Assembly: GCA_021821585.1 (NCBI GenBank)
Contig: JAKACF010000122.1
Span: 1 to 8,410, forward strand
Source: Actinomycetes bacterium
GTDB lineage: Bacteria > Actinomycetota > Acidimicrobiia > Acidimicrobiales > Bog-793
Direction of reading: 5' to 3'
Length of the DNA stretch: 8,410 nt
The notes under the pieces were generated by a model. It was given only the letters and a program-made list of their open reading frames with translations, did not search any database and was not told the DNA's origin. The position numbers and the translations under genes were made by a program. The number at the start of each line of letters is the position of its first letter. The stretch's first letter is position 1. Positions 1-5,573 of the stretch are shown here, piece by piece.

Positions 1-651
1 CGTGTGCATCGCCCCCACGACGAGGCTGACGCCGTTCGGCAGGTCGTAGCGGTCGCCGTCGTGGACAGGCTCGTAGCCGAAGTCGAAGGTGTCGGCGGGG
101 TTGAGGTGGACGACGGCGCCGGTCGCCTCGGCCAGCGCCCGGGCACCGCTCAGGTGGTCGGCGTGCAGGTGCGTGTCGAAGACCCGGGTGATCGTCCAGT
201 CGTGCTCGGCCGCCATGCGCAGGTAGACCTCGACGTCGAGCGACGGGTCGACGACGAAGGCCTCGCCGCCGCCCCCGACGAGGTAGGAGAGGCACCCCTT
301 GCCCCGCCGCCGCACCTGGACGATCCGGGCGTCTCCGAGCTCGAGGTTGACGGCGTCGTAGGCCATCGCCCAGGCGAGCATCCCGCCCGACAGGTTGGCG
401 GCGCGCACTCCCTGGTGGGTGAGGAATTCGGCGGCACGCGCCGACCTGCTCCCCGATGCGCAGACGCAGACGATCTCGCGGTCGGCGGGGATCTCCGCCA
501 GCCGGGCCGGCAGCGATCCGAGCGGCAGGTTCACCGCCGAGGGGATCGCCCAGGCGTCGAACTCGTCCGGCTCCCGCACGTCAAGGAGAAAAGGGGCTTC
601 CGGCGTGCCGAGTCGGCCCGCCAGCTCGCCCACGTCGAGGTCTCGGTACAT
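1..651 (-). CDS. Rhodanese-MBL fusion, probable persulfide dioxygenase/sulfurtransferase (3' end outside window)
   Basis: The 217 codons in the window read MYRDLDVGELAGRLG at the start and run off the left edge without a stop. Residues 1-100 are a rhodanese domain with active-site loop CASGSR, where Cys64 is the expected persulfide-carrying residue. From about residue 104 a metallo-beta-lactamase fold begins, with the metal motif THLHADH (His161, His163, Asp165, His166). In the family, ETHE1/CstB-type enzymes oxidise the sulfane sulfur of low-molecular-weight persulfides to sulfite, and a rhodanese domain moves sulfur to or from thiosulfate. The role here is inferred from these domains and from the divergent TauE exporter. 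The ATG follows a strong GAGGAG five bases upstream, and a CsoR/CstR-like operator lies about 45 bases upstream. The rhodanese-first order differs from CstB, where the MBL domain comes first. A glyoxalase II-like hydrolase is the alternative. Confidence 0.88.
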   Translation of the reverse strand, partial: MYRDLDVGELAGRLGTPEAPFLLDVREPDEFDAWAIPSAVNLPLGSLPARLAEIPADREIVCVCASGSRSARAAEFLTHQGVRAANLSGGMLAWAMAYDAVNLELGDARIVQVRRRGKGCLSYLVGGGGEAFVVDPSLDVEVYLRMAAEHDWTITRVFDTHLHADHLSGARALAEATGAVVHLNPADTFDFGYEPVHDGDRYDLPNGVSLVVGAMHT

Positions 652-688
652 GTCACTCCTCTTCGGTCCCGTTCAGGATACTTGGTGA

Positions 689-717
689 TTCGCAACATAT
701 ACCCATGGGGGTATATT
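689..717 (+). promoter_or_regulatory. Rightward promoter for tauE side
   Basis: The -35 candidate TTCGCA (689-694) and the -10 candidate TATATT (712-717) are separated by exactly 17 bases. The operator palindrome fills most of the spacer and overlaps the -10. Transcription would start near 724. Confidence 0.55.
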
Positions 718-725
718 CCTGACAC
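696..725 (-). promoter_or_regulatory. Leftward promoter for rhodanese-MBL gene
   Basis: On the minus strand, GTGTCA (725-720) and TATATG (701-696) are 18 bases apart. They would give a transcript with about 40 bases of leader before the ATG at 651. It shares the operator with the rightward promoter. Confidence 0.45.
697..716. promoter_or_regulatory. CsoR/CstR-type operator palindrome
   Basis: The sequence is ATATACCC, four bases (ATGG), then GGGTATAT: a perfect 8-base inverted repeat in an otherwise very GC-rich region. This is the known form of CsoR-family operators (A/T-flanked CCC-N-GGG). Because the flanking genes handle persulfide and sulfite, the persulfide-sensing CstR branch is more likely than the copper-sensing branch; that is inference. 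It overlaps both divergent promoters, so a bound repressor would silence both sides. No CsoR/CstR gene is visible in the window. Confidence 0.8.
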
Positions 726-773
726 CGAGACGACGCCCCGTCCGGGGAGAGCGTCGGACGAGAGAGGAGACCC

Positions 774-1085
774 GTGGGTTGGTTGCAGATGCCGCTCGAG
801 AGCCTGGAGGCTGCAGGGCTGCCCGGAGCGGGTGACCTCGTGACAGGGGGCGTCCTCCGCGACGTCGAGGAGACCGGCGCCCGGTCTCGCGGCGGCAGGG
901 CGCGCCGCGCTGGCCCGCCCCATGGTGCCAGCCCGCCTGACCGCCGTCTCTCCGGATGGTGGCCGCCTGCGGCCGCCTCCTGTCCCGCGAGCGAGCGGCT
1001 CCGCCGCCGGGCGGGTGGCACCGTCGGCTCCTCCGGGCGCCGGGGGCACGCCGCCGACACCCGGTGCACGGGGAGGATCCCGTGA
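774..1085 (+). CDS. Doubtful small frame upstream of tauE (103 aa)
   Basis: A GTG start follows GAGAGGAGA with about four bases of spacing, and the TGA stop overlaps the tauE GTG as GTGA. Both signals are what a real, translationally coupled gene would show. The protein argues against it: after about 40 residues (MGWLQMPLESLEAAGLPGAG...) it becomes Arg/Gly/Pro-rich, with no domain, membrane segment or motif that I recognise, and its third-position GC looks lower than in the neighbouring genes. It could be a leader peptide, a gene ruined by a frameshift, or simply an untranslated leader of about 350 bases. I do not assign a function. Confidence 0.25.
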   Translation: MGWLQMPLESLEAAGLPGAGDLVTGGVLRDVEETGARSRGGRARRAGPPHGASPPDRRLSGWWPPAAASCPASERLRRRAGGTVGSSGRRGHAADTRCTGRIP

Positions 1086-1855
1086 GGCTCCTCCTCTCGT
1101 TGCCGCTCGGGCTGCTCATCGGCTTCGCCCTCGGTTCGCTCGGCGGCGGTGGCTCGATCCTCACCGTCCCCGCCCTCGTCTACGGGATGGGGCTCGGAGC
1201 GAAATCGGCCGTCACGACCTCGCTCATCGTCGTCGGCCTCACGTCGCTCGGCGGGGCGATCGGGCACTGGCGGGCGGGGCGGGTCCGCGTGGCGGCGGGC
1301 TTCTGGTTCGGGATAGCCGGGATCGTCGGCTCGCTCGTCGGGTCCCGCCTCAACCGGGCGGTCGACCCGCACGTGCTGCTGATCGCCTTCTCCGGGCTGA
1401 TGCTGCTCGCCGCTTGGAGGATGTGGCACTCGACGCGGAGCACGGCGCCCTCCGCGGCGGCCCGCACGGGCGAGCGGAGCCGCCTCAAGGTCGTGGTGAG
1501 CGTGCTCGTGGCCGGGACCGTGGTGGGCTTCATGACGGGGTTCTTCGGGGTCGGGGGAGGGTTCATCATCGTCCCCGCCCTCGTGTTGGCCCTCCGCTTC
1601 GATATGCCGGTCGCCGTCGGCACCTCCCTGCTCGTGATCGCGGTGAACTCGGCCACCGCACTCGCCAGCCGGCTGGCCACGACGGGAGTGGACTGGAAGG
1701 TCGCCATCCCCTTCACCGTCGCCGGCCTGGCGGGTGCCTTCCTCGGCAACCGCGTGGCGGGACGCGCACGCTCCGGCGCCCTCGTCAAGTGGTTCGTCGT
1801 CCTCCTCGTCGGGCTCGCCGCCTACACCCTCCTCAGGTCCATCCCGGGCCTGTGA
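1082..1855 (+). CDS. tauE: TauE/SafE family sulfite/organosulfonate exporter
   Basis: This is a 257-residue, almost wholly hydrophobic protein with about eight membrane segments in two homologous halves. Each half carries the family glycine signature: GSLGGGGSILTVPAL near residue 18 and GFFGVGGGFIIVPALVL near residue 156. The second half also has VGTSLLVIAVNS. A basic, Ala-rich linker at about residues 120-138 joins the halves. The family (sulfite exporter TauE/SafE, DUF81) moves sulfite or sulfonates across the cytoplasmic membrane. With a persulfide dioxygenase-like gene opposite and a shared CstR-like operator, export of sulfite from persulfide oxidation is a reasonable inference. I chose GTG 1082 because GGGGAGGA lies just upstream and the first membrane helix begins at once. 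An earlier in-frame ATG at 956 would add an Arg/Pro-rich, implausible extension. Confidence 0.88.
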   Translation: MRLLLSLPLGLLIGFALGSLGGGGSILTVPALVYGMGLGAKSAVTTSLIVVGLTSLGGAIGHWRAGRVRVAAGFWFGIAGIVGSLVGSRLNRAVDPHVLLIAFSGLMLLAAWRMWHSTRSTAPSAAARTGERSRLKVVVSVLVAGTVVGFMTGFFGVGGGFIIVPALVLALRFDMPVAVGTSLLVIAVNSATALASRLATTGVDWKVAIPFTVAGLAGAFLGNRVAGRARSGALVKWFVVLLVGLAAYTLLRSIPGL

Positions 1856-1971
1856 GGCGAGGGCGGCTCCGGCGCCGGGCCGTCCCGGTGGCACGGTCCG
1901 AGCCCCGCCTCGGGCACGAGGGCGGGTAGGCGTGCGAACCGGCGGGGCTCTGCCGGGCGCCGTCCACCCGC
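1856..1971. other. Convergent intergenic gap tauE/DUF190
   Basis: These 116 bases lie between two convergent genes and hold no coding frame I believe. A short stem (CCGAG, six-base loop, CTCGG, about 1899-1914, slightly extended by a wobble pair) could end transcription in both directions. There is no T-run, so a terminator is only a possibility. Confidence 0.35.
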
Positions 1972-2313
1972 TCAGCCGGCGGCGCCCGGCCCGGGACGAT
2001 CGACCTCGACCGGATCGAGGGTGACGAGGGCACCGGGTGCCACCTCCCTCACGACGGGGAGGAAGGCCTCCACCCGCGAGTCGTCGTCGACGACCTCGAG
2101 CAGCAGCGGCAGCCCGCGGGCGAGGTCCGGCAGGCGCGCCGCCCGCAGGCGGCCGCCGCGGCCGAACCCCTCGACCGCCTGCAGGATGGTGGCGCCGGCC
2201 AGGCCGGCCTCGCGCGCCCGTTCGAGGAGGACCTCTGCCGTGCAGCGACGGCCGATCCGGTCGTCCTCGGTCAGGAAGACCACGAGCCTCGTGGCAGGTG
2301 TCTCGACGCCCAT
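1972..2313 (-). CDS. DUF190 family protein, copy 1
   Basis: This 113-residue soluble protein begins MGVETPATRLVVFLTEDDRIG and has the DUF190 core: the AGLAGATILQAVEGFG motif at about residues 36-51, then LPLLLEVVDDDSRVEAFLP. DUF190 proteins have a PII-like ferredoxin fold and are often encoded beside crcB fluoride channels; their biochemical role is unknown to me. A second copy lies inside the crcB operon on the other strand. I chose ATG 2313 because the conserved beta-strand starts right after it and AAGGG lies upstream. An upstream ATG at 2418 would make the gene run through the fluoride riboswitch on the opposite strand and add a low-complexity leader, so I reject it. The divergent position beside the riboswitch suggests a role in fluoride tolerance (inference). 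Confidence 0.82.
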   Translation of the reverse strand: MGVETPATRLVVFLTEDDRIGRRCTAEVLLERAREAGLAGATILQAVEGFGRGGRLRAARLPDLARGLPLLLEVVDDDSRVEAFLPVVREVAPGALVTLDPVEVDRPGPGAAG

Positions 2314-2346
2314 CGCTCGCGCACCCTTCGTCTCCTGAGCGGGGGT

Positions 2347-2364
2347 GCCGGCCCTCTGGCCGGC
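2347..2364. other. Perfect stem-loop between divergent DUF190 and crcB
   Basis: GCCGGCC (2347-2353), loop CTCT, GGCCGGC (2358-2364): a perfect 7-base inverted repeat. Read leftward, it lies in the leader of DUF190 copy 1, upstream of its AGGAG. Read rightward, it lies just upstream of the crcB -10 box. It may affect leader folding or bind a protein; no T-run is present. Confidence 0.4.
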
Positions 2365-2382
2365 GGCGGCGCCGCTCTCCAG

Positions 2383-2388
2383 TAGCGT
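2383..2388 (+). promoter_or_regulatory. -10 box of the crcB operon
   Basis: TAGCGT fits the actinobacterial TANNNT -10 pattern. It would place the transcript start near 2395, just ahead of the riboswitch's first stem base at 2398. I see no -35 resembling TTGACA. The minus strand over 2389-2384 reads TACGCT, so a divergent promoter for DUF190 copy 1 could overlap it almost exactly. Confidence 0.5.
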
Positions 2389-2397
2389 AGTGAGGAC

Positions 2398-2442
2398 GGC
2401 GATGGAGCTCGCCGACAACCGCCAGCTGGCTGATGGCTCCTA
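2398..2442 (+). ncRNA. Fluoride riboswitch (crcB motif)
   Basis: The aptamer matches the crcB-motif consensus closely. Stem P1 is GGCGA (2398-2402) with TCGCC (2409-2413). The joining segment ACAACC follows. A short stem GCC/GGC (2421-2423 with 2428-2430) is capped by AGCT. Then comes the conserved 3' block CTGATGGCTCCTA (2430-2442). The pseudoknot is formed by GGAGC (2404-2408, in the P1 loop) with GCTCC (2436-2440). The fluoride-bound form of this class turns on fluoride exporters and channels, and it lies 30 bases upstream of crcB here. The strand CTCCT (2437-2441) can also pair with the AGGAG Shine-Dalgarno at 2466-2470, which points to control of translation. I see no intrinsic terminator in the short expression platform. 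Confidence 0.92.
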
Positions 2443-2472
2443 GTTCGATCCCTAGACCGACAGCCAGGAGAC

Positions 2473-2988
2473 ATGAGCGAGTTCGAGGCGCAGATCGGCA
2501 ACGCGTCAGCCACGCTTCCCGTCGACCCCGAGCTGGGACGCCCGTCCAGGGTCCGGGGCCCGGCCCGTGCCGGCGACCGCAGGCTGCTCGTCGCCATCGG
2601 CCTCGCCGGCGCTCTCGGGGCGCTCGCCCGCTACGGGCTCGAGCGGGCCGTGCCGGCCGGAGCCGGTGGCGTGCCGTGGGGCACCTTTTTGATCAACGTC
2701 TCCGGTAGCCTCGGCATCGGCTTCGCCCTCGTGATGTTCGCCGACCGCTTCCCCCGGGCGCGTCTCGGCCGCCCCCTCGTCGTGACCGGCTTCCTCGGCG
2801 GCTACACGACCTTCTCGACCTACGTCGTCGAGGCCGACACCCTCTTCCGCCACCACGAGGTCGCTGTCGGTGCCGCCTACAGCCTCGGCAGCCTCCTCGC
2901 CGGTGCGGCGGGGGCGCTCGCCGGCATGCTGCTCGCTCGGACGGTCGTCCGGCTCGAGCGGGCCAGGCGGGAGCGCACAGATCGATGA
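2473..2988 (+). CDS. crcB: CrcB/Fluc fluoride channel subunit 1
   Basis: Of 171 residues, about 36-157 form the four-helix Fluc domain. It contains LGALARYGLE (48-57), GTFLINVSGS (70-79, with the conserved pore Asn75) and the channel signature GFLGGYTTFSTY (106-117). The first pore phenylalanine is present (Phe114); the second position is Tyr117. Family members are usually about 125 residues. This one has a 36-residue polar N-terminal extension, supported by AGGAG at 2466-2470 two bases before the ATG and by the riboswitch just upstream. The N-terminus, the loop DRFPRARLGR and the Arg-rich C-terminus are all basic, which predicts both ends in the cytoplasm. Fluc channels are dimers that let fluoride leave the cell. 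The stop overlaps the next gene (ATGA). Confidence 0.92.
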   Translation: MSEFEAQIGNASATLPVDPELGRPSRVRGPARAGDRRLLVAIGLAGALGALARYGLERAVPAGAGGVPWGTFLINVSGSLGIGFALVMFADRFPRARLGRPLVVTGFLGGYTTFSTYVVEADTLFRHHEVAVGAAYSLGSLLAGAAGALAGMLLARTVVRLERARRERTDR

Positions 2989-3302
2989 GCGGATCTCCTC
3001 CGACGAGGGCGGCCCGGGCGACGATCCTCCTCGCCCCGCGCTCGCACACCCGCCACCATTCGACCGCTGTCGAGCTCATCTCACGGGCGAGGCGGGCCAA
3101 GCTCGCCGGGGCGACGCTGCTGCACGGCCTCGAGGCGGACCGGCGGTCCCCCCACCGGCACCGGCTGCTCCACGACGACGCCCCCCTGGCGCTCGTCATC
3201 GTGGACGAGGCGCCGGCGTTGCGCGCCTTCCTCGACAGCGTCGAGCCGCTGCTCGGCGACGCCAGCGTCGTCCTCGAGGACGTCGTCTCGTTCAGGGCGT
3301 GA
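2985..3302 (+). CDS. DUF190 family protein, copy 2
   Basis: This 105-residue soluble protein overlaps the stop of crcB subunit 1 by ATGA, so translation is probably coupled, and it ends four bases before the next crcB. The DUF190 core is visible: ISRARRAKLAGATLLHGLEA at about residues 32-51 and APLALVIVDEAPALRAFLDSVEPLL further on. It is much diverged from copy 1 across the riboswitch, and the N-terminus is richer in Arg, Ser and His. Its place between two fluoride channel genes under one riboswitch ties it to fluoride tolerance. The molecular function of DUF190 is not established; regulation of the channel through a PII-like fold is only a guess. Confidence 0.8.
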   Translation: MSGSPPTRAARATILLAPRSHTRHHSTAVELISRARRAKLAGATLLHGLEADRRSPHRHRLLHDDAPLALVIVDEAPALRAFLDSVEPLLGDASVVLEDVVSFRA

Positions 3303-3306
3303 GCCG

Positions 3307-3684
3307 GTGACGTTCCTCCTCGTCTGCTGCGTGGCGGTCGGCGGCTTCGTCGGCGCCCCCGCCCGCTTTCTCGTCGACCGCTTCGTCGCCGACAGGGTGG
3401 AGAGCGACTTCCCGGTCGGGACGCTGGTGGTCAACCTGAGCGGTGCCTTCGCCTTCGGCCTGCTCACCGGGCTCGGCCTCCGGCTGCACCTGCCGGTAGC
3501 CGTCGAGGCGCTGCTCGGCACGGGGTTGTGCGGCGCCTTCACCACCTTCTCGTCGTGGAGCTTCGAGACGGTGCGCCTGCTCGAGGACGGCCAGCTCCTC
3601 AACGCCTCGCTGAACGCCCTCGTCAGCCTCCTCGTCGGGCTGCTCGCCGCAGGCGCCGGCCTCGCGCTCGGCCTCGTGGCCTGA
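3307..3684 (+). CDS. crcB: CrcB/Fluc fluoride channel subunit 2
   Basis: The 125 residues match the usual family length, with four membrane helices. Motifs: GGFVGAPARFLVD (12-24), GTLVVNLSGAFAFG (38-51, conserved Asn43) and LCGAFTTFSSWSFE (74-87). The first pore phenylalanine is Phe81; the second position is Trp84. Basic residues are scarce at both ends and in the middle loop but present in the first loop (ARFLVDRFVADR), the opposite of subunit 1, so both ends are predicted outside. The start is GTG, four bases after the preceding stop, with only a weak ribosome site, suggesting translation coupled to the DUF190 gene. It ends 18 bases from the convergent gene at 3703. Confidence 0.92.
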   Translation: MTFLLVCCVAVGGFVGAPARFLVDRFVADRVESDFPVGTLVVNLSGAFAFGLLTGLGLRLHLPVAVEALLGTGLCGAFTTFSSWSFETVRLLEDGQLLNASLNALVSLLVGLLAAGAGLALGLVA

Positions 3685-3702
3685 GGGATCCGTCGGCCTC
3701 GG

Positions 3703-4640
3703 TCAGGACCAGCGCAGCAGCGCTCCGATCTGCTCGCGCGGCCCGCCGTGGCGCGGGACGGTGCGAACAGCCGCGCCCGTGAGCAGGGCGGCGCGGACGG
3801 CCACGTCGACGAGGCGCCCCTCGGAGAGCTCGCCCCGGTCGGGGTCGTCCACGCCGTCGAGATCACCCGGAGCGGTGGCGCACAGCGTCGGTTCGCCGGC
3901 CGGGAACCAGGCGGCCGCAGACTCCTCCATGTCGTCGTGGACGAGGAGGACGTCGACCTGGGAGGCGCGCAGCGCTGCCAGCGTGGGGTCGGCGCCCTCG
4001 ACGGCCCGGTCCGCCTCCCCGAGCTCCTCGCGGAACTTCTCGATGGCGGCGACGGTGTCCTCGGCGGCCGCCGACGCGACGAGCCTGGCGACGACGGCGC
4101 CGGTCTCGTCGGCCGAGCCGTCGACCGCCCGCCCGCCCTCGGTGACGTGGAGACGCGCCCCGATCCGCTCGGGGAGTGCCCCTCTCAGGATGCTGACGGC
4201 GTGCTCGTCGCCGGCGACGACGACGAGGCGGCCTCGACGCGGTCGATCAGGACGACGACGTGGCTGGGCACCTCCTCGCGCCAGGCGACGAAGGGCGTGA
4301 GCGTCGGTGCCGCCGACCAGCGGGCGACGTCACGGCGAAGGGGCTCACGGTGGTAGTCGACCAGCACGCTCCCGTCGCCCGCCACGACGACCCCGAGCGC
4401 CGCTCCCTCGAGGTGGGCGTCGGGGACCAGCTCGTCGACGACCACCAGGCTCTCCGCGCGGGCGCCCTCGTCCGCCAGGCGCCGCCGGAGCGACGACCAG
4501 CGCAGCTCGGCGTGCCGACCCGCCTGCTCCACCCGCTGCTCGGTCGTGAGAACGACGCTCAGGAAGGGGCCGGGCCAGCCGGCTGCCTCCTTCAGTTGCC
4601 GGTCGATTACCGCCGGCACGGTCGTACCGGAACGCTCCAT
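3703..4640 (-). pseudogene. Rv2629-like bacterial release-factor homologue (baeRF family 2), frameshifted
   Basis: Two adjoining minus-strand frames make one protein of about 312 residues. Residues 1-137 (from ATG 4640, after GGGAGGTG) read PFLSVVLTTEQ, ELRWSSLRRRLADEG, then VVVLIDRVEA. This frame then turns to poly-Ser and stops at 4185-4187. The next frame takes over from about 4224 with LVVVAGDEH, a long Ala/Glu-rich helical part, a VDVLLVHDD strand, and ends EQIGALLRWS at 3703. Adding one base in GAGGCCGCCTCG (about 4224-4235) restores EADLVVVAGDEH. The second frame has no ATG or GTG before 3930, so it is not an independent gene. The family resembles eRF1/Vms1 and is thought to act on stalled or resting ribosomes. 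The defect may be a true mutation or a sequencing error. Confidence 0.75.
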
Positions 4641-4765
4641 CGCACCTCCCTCCCGAATGCGAGCTCGACTCGCGCGTACCCGGACCACCTCGCTCCGACA
4701 CGACGCCCCGGCGGTGCCTGCCAGGTGGGCTAGCGTGCGGACGCGCCGGCGGAAGGAGGCGAGAC
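4641..4765. promoter_or_regulatory. Divergent promoter region, baeRF/araC-type
   Basis: These 125 bases separate two divergent genes. Rightward, TAGCGT at 4731-4736 is a TANNNT -10 box that would start the AraC-type transcript near 4743, ahead of GGAAGGAGG at 4751-4759. An inverted repeat GCGAG-N5-CTCGC (about 4659-4673) lies in the leader of the leftward gene. No clear -35 is seen for either direction. Confidence 0.4.
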
Positions 4766-5551
4766 GTGGAGACTGCCGTCGTCGAGGCCGCACGCTTCCT
4801 CTCGTCCCGCGCCGGCGAGCGCCTCAAGCTGGCCGACGTGGCGGATCACGTCGGCTACAGCCCCTTCCACCTCGCCCGGGCCTTCGAGGCGCGCGTCGGC
4901 GTCCCGCCCGGGCGGTTCCTTGCCGCCCACCGATTCCAGCTCGCCAAGCGGCTCCTCATCGAGACCGACGAGAAGGTCGTCGACGTCTGCTTCGCGGCAG
5001 GCTTCTCCTCTCTCGGGAGCTTCACCTCCCGCTTCGGCTCGGTCGTCGGCACCAGTCCGGCCGCCTTCCGCCGGCTGCCGGATGTGCTCGCCGATGCGCC
5101 CCCTGAGCCGCTCACCGTCCCGGGACGCCTCGAGGGGGGCGGCACGGTCTCGGGCCGGGTCGTGATCGCACCGTCGGCCGCTCCGGTCGTCGGGACGGTG
5201 CCGCTCGTCTACGTGGGGCTGTTCGGCCGGCGGGCGGCCACGGGCTTCCCGGTGAGCGGTGCCCTTCTCGCCGAGCCGGGCGAGTTCGTCCTGAGCGGGG
5301 TCCCTCCCGGCCTGTACTTCCTGCTCGCCTCGGCCGTGCCCTCCCGAGCGGACGTCGTCGAGCAGTTGCTTCCCGCCCAGTCGGTCGTCGGCGGCGCGCC
5401 AGAGCCGGTGGAGGTGACCGCCTCCTCGCGCCGGCACCGGCGCGACGTCCTCCTCGACGTCCAGGCGCAGTGGTGGACGCCGGTGCTCGTGGCGCTGCCG
5501 CGTCTCGCATCTCCAGGAACGCAAGATTGGAGAAGCCTTCGGGGCAGCTGA
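4766..5551 (+). CDS. AraC-type transcriptional regulator, N-terminal HTH with transthyretin-like C-terminus
   Basis: In this 261-residue protein the AraC DNA-binding domain comes first. Helix-turn-helix 1 is LADVADHVGYSPFHLARAFEARVG (about 22-45, split here as LADVADHVGYS and PFHLARAF). Helix-turn-helix 2 lies at about 71-102 (VCFAAGFSSLGSFTSRF, then GTSPAAFRR). Residues 127-190 look like a small beta-sandwich of the carboxypeptidase-regulatory/transthyretin type: a VSGRV start, PLVYVGLF, then GEFVLSGVPPGLYFLLA. The last 70 residues are unassigned and rich in beta-branched residues. The C-terminal part is the likely ligand or partner sensor (inference). The GTG start is fixed by GGAAGGAGG six bases upstream. 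The following propeller gene starts 40 bases downstream and may be a target. Most AraC proteins have the DNA-binding domain at the C-terminus. Confidence 0.85.
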   Translation: METAVVEAARFLSSRAGERLKLADVADHVGYSPFHLARAFEARVGVPPGRFLAAHRFQLAKRLLIETDEKVVDVCFAAGFSSLGSFTSRFGSVVGTSPAAFRRLPDVLADAPPEPLTVPGRLEGGGTVSGRVVIAPSAAPVVGTVPLVYVGLFGRRAATGFPVSGALLAEPGEFVLSGVPPGLYFLLASAVPSRADVVEQLLPAQSVVGGAPEPVEVTASSRRHRRDVLLDVQAQWWTPVLVALPRLASPGTQDWRSLRGS

Positions 5552-5573
5552 CGGCCTACGTTGGCCTCAGCTG
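5545..5573. other. Strong hairpin/palindrome between regulator and propeller gene
   Basis: CAGCTGA (5545-5551) pairs with TCAGCTG (5567-5573). GGCC (5553-5556) pairs with GGCC (5563-5566), with one bulged C at 5552 and loop TACGTT. The regulator's stop codon lies in the left arm and the ribosome site of the propeller gene begins five bases after the right arm. It could be a U-less terminator, a leader structure, or an operator. The loop TACGTT also fits a TANNNT -10 box. Confidence 0.5.

Noticed and set aside
697..716. Copper-responsive CsoR regulation of the first region
   Set aside because: The operator type fits the whole CsoR family, but no copper transporter, chaperone or oxidase is adjacent while both neighbours handle sulfur; copper control is not excluded, only less likely.
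653..1894. A 413-codon minus-strand open frame opposite tauE
   Set aside because: It is rich in Asp, Glu, Gly, Pro and Arg with no domain, and it mirrors the strongly coding tauE frame and runs through the operator. High GC makes such opposite frames common.
922..1929. A 335-codon plus-strand frame overlapping tauE
   Set aside because: The product is Arg/Pro/Gly-rich with no pattern, while the other frame gives clear TauE motifs.
2314..2418. Longer start (ATG 2418) for DUF190 copy 1
   Set aside because: It would code through the fluoride riboswitch and promoter with a low-complexity leader; the conserved part starts at ATG 2313.
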